Notes under the pieces: generated by a model | Database searches by the model: none | What the model saw: the letters and a program-made list of their open reading frames with translations, nothing else | Told to the model about the DNA's origin: nothing | Source: Candidatus Peregrinibacteria bacterium | GTDB taxonomy: Bacteria; Patescibacteriota; Gracilibacteria; UBA1369; GCA-2718715 | NCBI GenBank assembly: GCA_014240275.1 | Contig: JAAZXH010000024.1 | Location: 1 to 41,257 of the forward strand | DNA length: 41,257 nucleotides | Reading direction: 5' to 3' | Translations under genes and position numbers: made by a program | Shown here: positions 8,120 to 16,190 of the stretch, in pieces | Numbering within the stretch: the stretch's first letter is position 1 | Layout of the letters: each line of letters starts with the position of its first letter

Positions 8120-9239
8120 CTTGTTTCACAGATTCTACTACCCCATCATCAAAAACTGATGGAATGATTTTTTCTGGTATTGGTTCAGAAATTAAGTTTG
8201 CTAGGTTATATGCAGCTTTTACGTACATATCTCGTGAAATTTTAGAGATATTGTTTTCTAAAGCGCCTGCAAATATACCAGGAAAGGCAACTACATTATT
8301 AACTTGATTAGGATAGTCTGCACGCCCAGTAGCTACCACCTTGGCTCCAGCTGCAATCGCATCCTCTGGCCAAATTTCTGGCTCAGGGTTGGCCAGTGCA
8401 AATATAATTGGATCTTTCGCCATCTTTTGTACATCTGATTTTTCTAAGACCTTGGCTACGGATAATCCCAAGAAAATATCGGCGTCTATAATTGCATCTT
8501 GTAAACCACCTTGGATATCTGAATTTATGTACTTTAAGGCTTCTTGCTTAATTGGATTTAAGTCACTGCGACCTTTGTGGATCACCCCCTTACTATCTAG
8601 CATATAAAGGTTTTGAAATCCAGCGGAGTGCAAAATTTCTAGGGTAGCAATACCTGCTGCCCCCGCCCCATTCATCACTATTTTTACCTCATTCTTACTT
8701 TTCCCAACCACTTTTAAGGCATTGATGAGTCCAGCTAATACAACTACTGCGGTACCATGCTGATCATCATGAAAAACTGGAATCTGTAATTTTTCTTCGA
8801 GTTCTCTTAAAACAAAGAAGCACTCGGGAGACTTAATATCTTCGAGATGAATACCAGCAAAACTCGGTTCTAATGCTAAACAGAAATTTACAATTTCTTG
8901 AACAGATTGAGACTTTATACACAATGGTACTGCATCTAGGTCGGTAAATTTTTTATAAACCGCAGCTTTACCTTCAAGAACCGGCAGGGCAGCTTCGGGC
9001 CCAATATTACCAAATCCTAATACAGCAGTTCCATCACAAACCATTGCTATTGATCTACCTTTACGTGTAGTTTCCATGGCTAAATTTTTGTTTTCAGAAA
9101 TAGCCTTTGAAACATAAGCCATACCTGGAGTGTAAAACATTCCAAGGTCCTTAGCTGTGTCAAGCTCTGAACAGAGTTCAAGACGTATTTTCCCTTTATT
9201 TTTCAAATGAAAATCAAGGGATTCCTTTTGAATATCCAT
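8109..9239 (-). CDS. NAD(P)-dependent malic enzyme (short bacterial type)
   Basis: 376 residues. It oxidatively decarboxylates malate to pyruvate with NAD(P)+ reduction. Seen are FYTPGMAYVSKA with the catalytic Tyr near residue 36, EGKAAVYKKFTDLDA with the catalytic Lys region, EDIKSPECF for metal binding, HDDQHGTAVVVLAGL, and the nucleotide-binding glycine loop MNGAGAAGIATLE (about 189-201). It corresponds to the N-terminal catalytic part of MaeB without the phosphotransacetylase domain. The ATG directly abuts the TAG of the lipoprotein gene (no gap), so it probably ends a surface-protein operon by position rather than by function. Confidence 0.94.
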   Translation of the reverse strand: MDIQKESLDFHLKNKGKIRLELCSELDTAKDLGMFYTPGMAYVSKAISENKNLAMETTRKGRSIAMVCDGTAVLGFGNIGPEAALPVLEGKAAVYKKFTDLDAVPLCIKSQSVQEIVNFCLALEPSFAGIHLEDIKSPECFFVLRELEEKLQIPVFHDDQHGTAVVVLAGLINALKVVGKSKNEVKIVMNGAGAAGIATLEILHSAGFQNLYMLDSKGVIHKGRSDLNPIKQEALKYINSDIQGGLQDAIIDADIFLGLSVAKVLEKSDVQKMAKDPIIFALANPEPEIWPEDAIAAGAKVVATGRADYPNQVNNVVAFPGIFAGALENNISKISRDMYVKAAYNLANLISEPIPEKIIPSVFDDGVVESVKQAMN

Positions 9240-9458
9240 CTAGTTAAAAGTTACATTTACAGGAACTTTTATAGCAGGAATTTCATTATTAGGCAATTGG
9301 TTTGGTCCCATGGCATATGGCTTGATTTCTGGTTTGTTGTAAGACTCCGGATTTTCACATCCGGTTAAGCAAGCTAGCAACATGACAAGTGTCAAAAATC
9401 TAAAAATCTTGACCCCTACCTTGCTGTATGTCCATGATGACATCGAAAGATCTTTCAT
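9240..9458 (-). CDS. Small predicted lipoprotein
   Basis: 72 residues. A hydrophobic N-terminal stretch (about 17-33) ends in the lipobox LTGC with Cys34, followed by a short Pro/Asn-rich mature part (NPESYNKPEIKPYAMGPNQ). It should be lipidated and displayed outside the membrane. The start is uncertain (Met1 or Met6); both lie inside the upstream SLH gene, overlapping it by 44-59 bp in another frame. Its stop touches the malic enzyme start. Function unknown; the SLH neighbour suggests a cell-envelope role. Confidence 0.65.
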   Translation of the reverse strand: MKDLSMSSWTYSKVGVKIFRFLTLVMLLACLTGCENPESYNKPEIKPYAMGPNQLPNNEIPAIKVPVNVTFN

Positions 9459-10683
9459 ACTTAAAAGTATGGTTAGTGGCTTTATCGTAGTAGTAGTCGA
9501 CAGGTCCAGTTCCTAGACCTACCGCATCGGTATAAAATAACTCCAGATCGGAAAACTTTTTAAGAGTTTCCGTTCCTTTATAAGATTTAAGGATATTTTG
9601 TCGTGCAATTTCTAATGTTCGATTCCGCGCTTGAGTTTCCGAAACTTTACCCACATCTACTGAATCTATTATGGCTTTTCTGATTTGGTTTAATTCATAT
9701 TCGCGAGTCTTGAGGGTTGGTTTAAAACTAATTTCTAGAGTGTTGTAATCTCTAATATAAAAAGCTTTATAAATGCCCTGAGGGTTAGTACCCGTTAAAA
9801 GGTAAAAGTTGTCAGCTTGTTTTTCATAAAGTTCAGTCAGTTGTTTTTTGGATTTTAAATTTGCAGCATTAGTAATTAATTCCATTTTTTCGTGTTGATG
9901 CATTTGGGCTTCCATAAGAAATCCATATCCATCTAGTAGATTTAGTCCTGAAAAGGCAGTTGCTATTAAGCCTTCTGAATAATTTCTCACATAAAAGTAT
10001 TCAGGTAGATAAAGTTTAAAACCAGAATCTAGGCGATATTCTTTAAAATCATTTTGATATTTATAACCACTGTCACTAGACTTAATTCGATATAAAAGTT
10101 CAGCTGTTTCAGAACGACTGATGGACTTTTCAAAAGTAGCCTGAGGTGAGGTAAATTCTAAACTTAAAAAATTTTTATCCAATGCAAAGTTGGCGTAGTC
10201 TTTATACCAGGCGTTTTCTGCCAAGCTTAAGGTGTTAGTAGAACTACCAATTTCAATCTTTTTTGCTTTCATAGCAATCTTTAGCATTTCTGCCACCTGT
10301 ATAGGTTCAGCTGGGCGGAATGTATTATCCGGGAATCCTTTAATTAAGTCGTGACTTAAGGCAATATCTACGTATTCATAAAACCATTGGTTCTTTGGTA
10401 CATCGGTAAAGGTTAGTTCATTTTGACGTTCAGAATTAACCTCTAAGTCTAAAGCTAAGCTTAAGATCTTAACTGCTTCAGCCCGAGTAACATTTTGATT
10501 AGGTTGAAAAGTCTTATCTTCAAATCCTTTTAAAATTCCAAGTGCAGCAAAATTAGAAACGCTTTTAAAGTATGGGGAGTATTCATCTAAATCAGAAAAA
10601 CCTTGAGCCATAACATTCAAAGGAGCTAACGTTAATGTAGCTATCAGTCCCAGATAGCTAATTTTTTGGAACTTATTCAGCAT
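9400..10683 (-). CDS. S-layer homology (SLH) domain protein
   Basis: 427 residues. A signal peptide (about 1-26, ending NVMAQ) is followed by three SLH repeats: FSDLDEYSPYFKSV...GFEDKTFQPNQNVTRAEA (about 28-75), FTDVPKNQWFYEYV...GFPDNTFRPAEPIQVAE (about 90-138) and a degenerate third (about 150-200). The C-terminal half, roughly 205-427, is an unrecognised domain with YLPEYFYVRNYSEGLIATAF. SLH domains normally bind pyruvylated wall polymers, tethering the protein to the surface. It overlaps the upstream thioredoxin-fold gene by 11 bp and the lipoprotein gene downstream, so all three appear co-translated. Confidence 0.88.
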   Translation of the reverse strand: MLNKFQKISYLGLIATLTLAPLNVMAQGFSDLDEYSPYFKSVSNFAALGILKGFEDKTFQPNQNVTRAEAVKILSLALDLEVNSERQNELTFTDVPKNQWFYEYVDIALSHDLIKGFPDNTFRPAEPIQVAEMLKIAMKAKKIEIGSSTNTLSLAENAWYKDYANFALDKNFLSLEFTSPQATFEKSISRSETAELLYRIKSSDSGYKYQNDFKEYRLDSGFKLYLPEYFYVRNYSEGLIATAFSGLNLLDGYGFLMEAQMHQHEKMELITNAANLKSKKQLTELYEKQADNFYLLTGTNPQGIYKAFYIRDYNTLEISFKPTLKTREYELNQIRKAIIDSVDVGKVSETQARNRTLEIARQNILKSYKGTETLKKFSDLELFYTDAVGLGTGPVDYYYDKATNHTFKYERSFDVIMDIQQGRGQDF

Positions 10684-11938
10684 CTGATTCAGGATTAGAT
10701 TCTAAAACTATCCCTTCATTTTTAGCAATTTCTGTAATCAACAATTCTAAATCTTCCAGGTTTGGGGAGCCCTGAACGATATTTCGATTAATCAATAGTG
10801 TCGGAACGGCAGTGATACCTAAGCTATTAGCTTCTTGTAAGTGATTCCTCACGGTTTGTTTAGTAGTAGTATCCTCATTATAACAATTTACAAAGCTGGC
10901 ACGATTAATACCAAGTTTTCTAGTATGATTTTGTAGACGCCTATCTAACTGCTTAGGACTATCTGCTAAAACACCTTCTATATCAGATGTAATCATATTA
11001 AATGCTTTAAGTGGGTCTACTTCTTGTTGCATGTAACAGTTGTAGGCAACTGCCAAGTTAAAATCTTTTTCTGAATTTGTATAGTGTTTTAAAACTACAG
11101 TTTGGCGATTAGGGTATTTCTCTATTAAGCTTGCAAGGTTGTTCACAGCATCTTTAGCAAAAGGGGAGGTGAAGTTGGCATATAGTACGATTTCAAGCGG
11201 ACTTGCTAGAAACTTATTAGTAGTGAAAAAAATAGCATCGGACAACTTCGGATTCAATAAGGTTTTATACGATTGATCAGTACTTAAAATATATTTACCA
11301 TTTTTAAAATCAAAAAACTTTTTAATTTTTTCAAAGTGTAAAGTTTGTTCAATAGTTTTATCAAAGACAAAAACAGGCAGAAGCTTTAAATCATAATCTT
11401 TAATTAGTTTCTTTGCGTATCTGTCTTGATAGTCATTACGAGAAATATTTATTAATGGTGTAATGTTAGATTTCACTTTATCTAAATGAGAGTCAAATAA
11501 GCATTCAGGACGCAAACAGCGCTGATCTTCAATTGCGTCTACCTTGATAAGCGGATGGTTATATACTACGTATGTTTTGCCACCACGTTCGTAAATTTGA
11601 GGTTCTTTACTATTATCGACTATTTTTGATTTAGGTACTATATTTAAAATAGTATCCACATTATTTTGAAATGTTGAATTATTTTGGTACAAATAATAGG
11701 CACTCAAAAACACAAGCAGAGCTAAAGTAATAAAAGCAGCTGTGATAGGCCTAAGTTTTATTTGGTATTTACGCCTGCGTACTGGGGTTTTGCGAGAAGG
11801 CTTTGAGGCTGACTTAGCCAAGTCACACAGTCTAATCAATTCTTCTTTAGTCTGCTCAGCAGAAGTTGAAATACCCTCAGCTTCTAATAGTTTACGCAAT
11901 TTATCTTTTCTAAAATTGCTCCAATTACTTTGTGACAT
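10673..11938 (-). CDS. SAP/HeH-like motif + TM helix + two thioredoxin-like domains
   Basis: 421 residues. Residues 7-40 (RKDKLRKLLEAEGI...TKEELIRL) resemble a SAP/HeH helical motif on the cytosolic side. A basic stretch (KPSRKTPVRRRKYQ) and one TM helix (about 66-86) follow. Outside, a first thioredoxin-like unit has CLRPEC and a later PVFVFD with the cis-Pro position. A second, DsbA-like unit has YANFTSPFAKDAV where CPYC is expected and AVPTLLINRNIVQGS with cis-Pro. The second domain has therefore lost its catalytic cysteines. Members of the DsbA fold oxidise or isomerise disulfides; here a chaperone or scaffold role is equally possible. It leads an envelope gene set with SLH and lipoprotein genes. 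Confidence 0.65.
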   Translation of the reverse strand: MSQSNWSNFRKDKLRKLLEAEGISTSAEQTKEELIRLCDLAKSASKPSRKTPVRRRKYQIKLRPITAAFITLALLVFLSAYYLYQNNSTFQNNVDTILNIVPKSKIVDNSKEPQIYERGGKTYVVYNHPLIKVDAIEDQRCLRPECLFDSHLDKVKSNITPLINISRNDYQDRYAKKLIKDYDLKLLPVFVFDKTIEQTLHFEKIKKFFDFKNGKYILSTDQSYKTLLNPKLSDAIFFTTNKFLASPLEIVLYANFTSPFAKDAVNNLASLIEKYPNRQTVVLKHYTNSEKDFNLAVAYNCYMQQEVDPLKAFNMITSDIEGVLADSPKQLDRRLQNHTRKLGINRASFVNCYNEDTTTKQTVRNHLQEANSLGITAVPTLLINRNIVQGSPNLEDLELLITEIAKNEGIVLESNPESDAE

Positions 11939-11948
11939 ATAGCCAATT

Positions 11949-11954
11949 AGTATA
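11949..11954 (-). promoter_or_regulatory. -10 box next to the thioredoxin-fold gene start
   Basis: Minus-strand TATACT, predicted +1 near 11942 and ATG at 11938, giving a leader of about 4 nt. No convincing -35. It is one of several -10 boxes placed so close to a start that the mRNA would be essentially leaderless. Confidence 0.4.
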
Positions 11955-11969
11955 GATTAAGACTAACAT

Positions 11970-11993
11970 TTTTTTTGCAAAACCGCAAAAAAA
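11970..11993 (-). terminator. A/T-rich hairpin after hisS
   Basis: A nine-base-pair inverted repeat, TTTTTTTGC / GCAAAAAAA with a six-base loop, starts next to the hisS stop. No U-tract follows on the minus strand, so it is at best a weak terminator. Confidence 0.35.
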
Positions 11994-13310
11994 TTAGACT
12001 ATTTCACCTGGAGAATACTTATCAAGCTGGTCTTCTCCTAGTAATTCAATGATTTTTTCAATAGCGTGCTCATACTTGACAGTCTGCTGAGTACCTCTGG
12101 TCATTTCCCTTATTATACAGGTTCCATCTCTAAATTCAGTCAGACCCATAAGTAACATAAAAGGAACTTTATTTTTTTCTGCCATAGCAATTTGTTCTTT
12201 CATACTACATTCTCCTATAGCACCAATTGCTTTAATGCCTTTATCATGCATCTGAGTCATCAGTTTTAAACACCTCTTTTTAGCTTGCACACTTAGCTGA
12301 GCTACAAAAATATGTAAGATGTCTTTAGAAGGTGCTTTAATTTTCTTGATTTTCATCTGAGTAACCATTCTTTCTAGTCCAGAAACGTAATTCACAGCCG
12401 GTGCAGATTTACCAGATAGCCTTTCAATCAAATTGTCGTAGCGGCCACCACCACCAACAGCTTTGGATCGACCTCGGTTTTTTTCCCAGAACTCAAAAAT
12501 AATTCCACTATAGTAAGGTAGTTTTCGAAACATTCTATGGTCTACTTCGTAGGGAACTTCTAGTTCATCTAAAAATTCACATAAGGTATCTAAGTATTCT
12601 TTAGCGTCTTTGTCATAAAAGTCCTCAATATTAGGCGCCATCTCGTTGATGATTTCTAGATCTTCATCTTTAATTAAAAACAACTGTAAAGGGTCTCGAT
12701 CAACCAATTCTTTATAATCAAAAGGAATAGAGCGTTCCTTTGATTTATAAAACTCTTTTAATTCCTCAATGTATTTTTCCTTAATTCCTTGATTTCCATA
12801 GCTGTTAATTTTGAAGCTTAGTCTATCGTCAATTTTTAGATCTTGATGCACCTTATGAGCCAAATAAATGATCTGTGCGTCTAAGGCTGGATCAGACCGA
12901 CCAATTACCTCCATTCCAAACTGAGTGAAGTTGCGGTAATAACCTGGTTTTAATTTAGTGTATCTAGCATGTTGTTCGACATAATATAAAGAAATCGGTT
13001 GGGGCATATTATCAAACTCGTGTTCTACGTAAGCTCTGGCTACTCCTATTGTACTGCCGGATCTTACTGTTAAGTCTTCACCATCAGGGTCACGCAAACT
13101 ATACATTCTTCTGTCAATTCGATCAGATTCTTCCGATAGAGCCATTTTTAAAACATCAGTTCTTTCAAACAGAGGAGTGGAGATGCGTCTTAAACCCGCT
13201 TGTCTACAGCGATGACGAATTACTTTTTTGATGTAGGTAAAATACTCGTGATCTTTAGGTAAAACATCTGACATTCCCTTAGGTGCATGAACTTTTGATT
13301 CCTGACTCAT
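11994..13310 (-). CDS. hisS: Histidyl-tRNA synthetase, divergent active-site motifs
   Basis: 438 residues from the ATG at 13310 (MSQESKVHAPKGMSDVLP). The frame stays open to 13349 but that extension is unlike the family. Class II core: KGMSDVLP, LTVRSGSTIGVARAYVEH (usual RPEGT replaced by RSGST, 83-87), a motif 2 region ARYTKLKPGYYRNFTQFG (usual RxERPQxGRxRxFxQ), then VGGGGRYDNL and VSGLERM. A C-terminal anticodon-binding domain (about 330-425) separates it from HisZ. It charges tRNA-His. The substitutions at histidine/ATP-binding positions are unusual, yet the catalytic GGRYD Arg and motif 3 Arg are kept, so I expect a working enzyme. Confidence 0.88.
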   Translation of the reverse strand: MSQESKVHAPKGMSDVLPKDHEYFTYIKKVIRHRCRQAGLRRISTPLFERTDVLKMALSEESDRIDRRMYSLRDPDGEDLTVRSGSTIGVARAYVEHEFDNMPQPISLYYVEQHARYTKLKPGYYRNFTQFGMEVIGRSDPALDAQIIYLAHKVHQDLKIDDRLSFKINSYGNQGIKEKYIEELKEFYKSKERSIPFDYKELVDRDPLQLFLIKDEDLEIINEMAPNIEDFYDKDAKEYLDTLCEFLDELEVPYEVDHRMFRKLPYYSGIIFEFWEKNRGRSKAVGGGGRYDNLIERLSGKSAPAVNYVSGLERMVTQMKIKKIKAPSKDILHIFVAQLSVQAKKRCLKLMTQMHDKGIKAIGAIGECSMKEQIAMAEKNKVPFMLLMGLTEFRDGTCIIREMTRGTQQTVKYEHAIEKIIELLGEDQLDKYSPGEIV

Positions 13311-13376
13311 AAAATAAAAACAATTAAATATATAGACAAATTCTATCAAACCTTTTTGAAAAAGGCAAATTTATTC

Positions 13377-14357
13377 CTAAACCTGAACCATATCACCAGC
13401 AGACAATTGATGCTTAGGAGCTAGTAATTCAGCTACGACACCTATCATTGCGGCATTGTCTGTACAAAAAGAAAATTCCTGAGGTGTCAAGACCTCAATT
13501 GGAGTACAAGCCAACTGCATTTTTTTGCGCAAATCCAGGTTGGCAGATACTCCTCCAACCAAATGCACCTGTTGAGCTTGGTGTGCTTGAACGGCCTTCA
13601 AGGTTTTTTTGACTAAATTGGTATTAATACAGTGTTGGAAACTAGCTGCAATATCTGAAACCTGCGGTGGATTCAGAGGCTTAGAAAGTTCTTGGATTTT
13701 ATATTTCACATTAGTTTTTAAGCCAGAAAAGCTAAAGTTGAATTTTTGGTGCGGTAAAGGGCATGGAAATGAAAATGCTTTTGGGTTACCTTCTAAGGCT
13801 ACTCTAGAAATTTCTGGACCACCTGGGTAATTCAGCCCTAGCATCTTGGCAACTTTGTCGTAAGCTTCGCCAGCGGCATCATCTAGGGTTGAGCCAAGCA
13901 TTGTATGCTTACCAACCGCTTCTACTAAATATAATTCATTATGCCCACCACTTACCGAAAGAGCTATAAATGGAAATTTGATTTCTTGCCGTTCTCGTTC
14001 TAAAAAACAACTATATACGTGTCCAAGCTTATGGTTAACTTCATAAATTGGCAAGTTTAAAAGGGCCGCGAGAGCCGAGGCAAAAGTACTACCAACTAGT
14101 AAGCAACCAGTCATCCCGGGTTGGTTGGCACAAGCAATGGCTGTGATGTCGGAGAGTTTCAACTTCGCATCTTTTAAGCAGGTTTCAAGTACGGTTTTAA
14201 TGTTTTTAGCATGTTCTCGGGCCGCCACTTCGGGAACAACTCCTTGTGTTTTTCGATGCACAAGAATTTGAGAGCCAATCGCATTGGCCAAAACCCGACC
14301 ATTCTTGACTATAGCAACGCAAGTATCATCACAGGAACTTTCAAATGCTAAAATCAT
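13377..14357 (-). CDS. tsaD: tRNA N6-threonylcarbamoyladenosine transferase TsaD
   Basis: 326 residues from the ATG at 14357 (MILAFESSCDDT). The longer frame to 14414 would overlap cca and its promoter. TsaD transfers threonylcarbamoyl to A37 of ANN-decoding tRNAs together with TsaB/TsaE, which are not in this window. Seen are the ASKHA fold start ESSCDDTCVAI, the metal-binding NHKLGHVYS (both His kept, the usual Glu of HxEGH is Leu), SVSGGHNELYLV, GSTLDDAAGEAYDKVAKMLGLNYPGG and the C-terminal CTDNAAMIG. It is divergent from cca with 36 bp between starts; both have TATAAT boxes in that gap. Confidence 0.94.
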   Translation of the reverse strand: MILAFESSCDDTCVAIVKNGRVLANAIGSQILVHRKTQGVVPEVAAREHAKNIKTVLETCLKDAKLKLSDITAIACANQPGMTGCLLVGSTFASALAALLNLPIYEVNHKLGHVYSCFLERERQEIKFPFIALSVSGGHNELYLVEAVGKHTMLGSTLDDAAGEAYDKVAKMLGLNYPGGPEISRVALEGNPKAFSFPCPLPHQKFNFSFSGLKTNVKYKIQELSKPLNPPQVSDIAASFQHCINTNLVKKTLKAVQAHQAQQVHLVGGVSANLDLRKKMQLACTPIEVLTPQEFSFCTDNAAMIGVVAELLAPKHQLSAGDMVQV

Positions 14358-14366
14358 GATGAAAAT

Positions 14367-14387
14367 ATTATAAAATTTTGTTATAAT
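14367..14387. promoter_or_regulatory. Back-to-back -10 boxes for tsaD and cca
   Basis: Minus-strand TATAAT (14367-14372) predicts +1 near 14360, 3 nt before tsaD. Plus-strand TATAAT (14382-14387) predicts +1 at 14394, the A of the cca ATG. The boxes are nine bases apart. Both transcripts would be leaderless or nearly so; -35 matches are poor. Confidence 0.55.
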
Positions 14388-14393
14388 TATAGT

Positions 14394-15713
14394 ATGAAAG
14401 TAAGCTCTATACAAATCGTTTCTAACTTACAGGCCAAAGGTTTCAATGCCCTTTGGGCAGGTGGCTGTGTACGCGACATATTGTTGGGCAAGGTCCCCAA
14501 AGATTTCGATATAGTAACCGATGCCACGCCAGACCAAGTAGAAGCAATGTTTGATAAAACAGTAGCGGTTGGTAAAGCTTTTGGGGTCATCGTCGTACAT
14601 CAAGACGGTCACGAGTTTGAAATTGCTACTTTTCGTAAAGAATCTGATTATCTAGACGGAAGAAGGCCTTCAAACGTGGAGTTTACTGATGACTATGACG
14701 ATGCCCACCGGCGAGACTTTACAATCAATGGCTTGTTTTTTGACCCTTTAAAAGATCAAATCATAGATCATATATCAGGTCAAAAAGATTTAGACCTAGG
14801 CCTAGTTCGCTTTATTGGAGATCCTCAGCAAAGAATTTTAGAAGATCATCTGCGCATCCTCCGAGCAGTACGTTTTAAAAACAGTTTAGATTTTCAGTAT
14901 CATCCAGACACCTACCAGGCTCTCAAAAAGCACGCTAGCTTGATCAGTAAGATCTCTAAAGAGCGGACTGCATCTGAAATTAACAAAATTTTACTATGTA
15001 AAAATCGCGTAAACGCCTTAAATGATTTAGAAGACCTAGGTTTATTAGAGTTGATTCTGCCCGAGGTGCAAGCTATGAAGGGGGTGGCCCAGCCTAGCCA
15101 GTACCACAAAGAAGGGAGCGTTTATGAACACACAATGTTAGCACTTTCTAAAATGCCAGAAGGCCTACCGCTTTCTTATTATTGGGGTATTTTGTATCAT
15201 GATTCTGGCAAACCCGAAACTTTTGGTATGAACGCAGACAGAATAACTTTAAATGGTCATGCTGAACGCTCTGGTGAATTAGCAGTTTTGCGTTTAAAAA
15301 ATTTAAATTATCCTAAAAACTTTATTAAACACGTGGAATTCCTTTGCGTATACCATATGAGTCTCTTTCAAATTTTAGACATGACTTACAAAAATCAGGT
15401 TAAATGGTTCCTAAAACCTTGGTTTTTAGACCTCTTGGAAATTCACAAGTATGATACTCTTGGAACCGAGCCAAGTGACACTTCGATGTATGACAAATTG
15501 AAAGATCTTTACCATGAGGTGGTATCTAATTTACCAGAAAGACTTCCAAAACTAGTTTCTGGCCAAGATGTAATGCGGATTTTTGAAATCCAGGCAGGAC
15601 CCAGAGTCGCAGAGATCTTAGAGTTAGCTTATGATGCACAAATCGAAGGACACATTAAAACAGAGCAGGAAGCATTAGACTTTCTACATACTTTAAAACA
15701 AGCAGATCAATAA
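14394..15713 (+). CDS. cca: CCA tRNA nucleotidyltransferase with HD domain
   Basis: 439 residues. It adds or repairs the 3' CCA of tRNAs. The nucleotidyltransferase head is GGCVRDILLGKVPKDFDIVTDATP (about 23-46) with the DxD metal pair. RRDFTINGLFFDP and GDPQQRILEDHLRILRAVRF are class II signatures. A C-terminal HD region begins at YHDSGKPETF with HAERSGELAVLRL. It is somewhat longer than the Bacillus enzyme and of the HD-containing type. The mRNA is probably leaderless. The 3' end overlaps rlmH by 7 bp on the opposite strand. With tsaD next door this is a tRNA-maturation spot. Confidence 0.95.
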   Translation: MKVSSIQIVSNLQAKGFNALWAGGCVRDILLGKVPKDFDIVTDATPDQVEAMFDKTVAVGKAFGVIVVHQDGHEFEIATFRKESDYLDGRRPSNVEFTDDYDDAHRRDFTINGLFFDPLKDQIIDHISGQKDLDLGLVRFIGDPQQRILEDHLRILRAVRFKNSLDFQYHPDTYQALKKHASLISKISKERTASEINKILLCKNRVNALNDLEDLGLLELILPEVQAMKGVAQPSQYHKEGSVYEHTMLALSKMPEGLPLSYYWGILYHDSGKPETFGMNADRITLNGHAERSGELAVLRLKNLNYPKNFIKHVEFLCVYHMSLFQILDMTYKNQVKWFLKPWFLDLLEIHKYDTLGTEPSDTSMYDKLKDLYHEVVSNLPERLPKLVSGQDVMRIFEIQAGPRVAEILELAYDAQIEGHIKTEQEALDFLHTLKQADQ

Positions 15714-16171
15714 TGGTAAGATTTATTATTAATTATACTAAAAGCGCGGTAAAGTTGCTCTAGTAAAATGATTTGAGCCATTTCGTGTGTAAAAGTCATT
15801 TTAGAGAGACCAATTTTTTCGTTAAAAATACTTTTATCTTCTTCTTGAAATCCAAACGTGGGCCCAATGATAAAGGCAGTTTTTTGCCCGGCAAAACTGG
15901 CTTCTTCTAAGGAATTTGCAAAGTTCTGACTAGTCATATTTTTTCCTCTTTCATCCAGCAAGATAGCTTTATAGTTTTTATCCAAATTTTTACTGAGGAT
16001 TTTAAAATCTTCAGTCTGTTTTTTAGGCACATCTTTGATTTTCGATTCTTTTAATTCAATCATATCTACATTCCAAGCTGAAAGAAGAATTAGGTATTTT
16101 TGCTTTAGTTCTTTTAATGATTGGTTTTTTAGTTTACCAAAGTAGTAAATTTTGATATACAATAGATACAA
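15707..16171 (-). CDS. rlmH: 23S rRNA (pseudouridine1915-N3)-methyltransferase RlmH
   Basis: 154 residues, the family length. It is a SPOUT methyltransferase acting on helix 69 of the 70S ribosome. The SAM-knot motif FIIGPTFGF (about 100-108) and the C-terminal signature LLEQLYRAFSIINNKSYHY match the family end (YRAxSIxxxxxYHx). There is no ATG: the likely starts are TTG at 16171 or TTG at 16162, the latter giving LYIKIYYFGKLKN. The stop is TGA exactly where the family ends, which supports the standard code. Divergent from the RlmD-type gene with 19 bp between starts. Confidence 0.9.
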   Translation of the reverse strand: MYLLYIKIYYFGKLKNQSLKELKQKYLILLSAWNVDMIELKESKIKDVPKKQTEDFKILSKNLDKNYKAILLDERGKNMTSQNFANSLEEASFAGQKTAFIIGPTFGFQEEDKSIFNEKIGLSKMTFTHEMAQIILLEQLYRAFSIINNKSYHY

Positions 16172-16179
16172 TTTATATT
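16152..16179 (+). promoter_or_regulatory. Promoter of the RlmD-type methyltransferase gene
   Basis: TTGATA (16152-16157), a 16-bp spacer and TATATT (16174-16179). Predicted +1 is near 16186, only 5 nt before the ATG at 16191. It overlaps the start of the divergent rlmH. Confidence 0.5.
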
Positions 16180-16190
16180 CTTAAAATAAC

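Noticed and set aside
13351-13365. CCTTTTTGAAAAAGG hairpin as tsaD terminator
   Set aside because: Short A/T stem with no U-tract on the minus strand; too weak to call.
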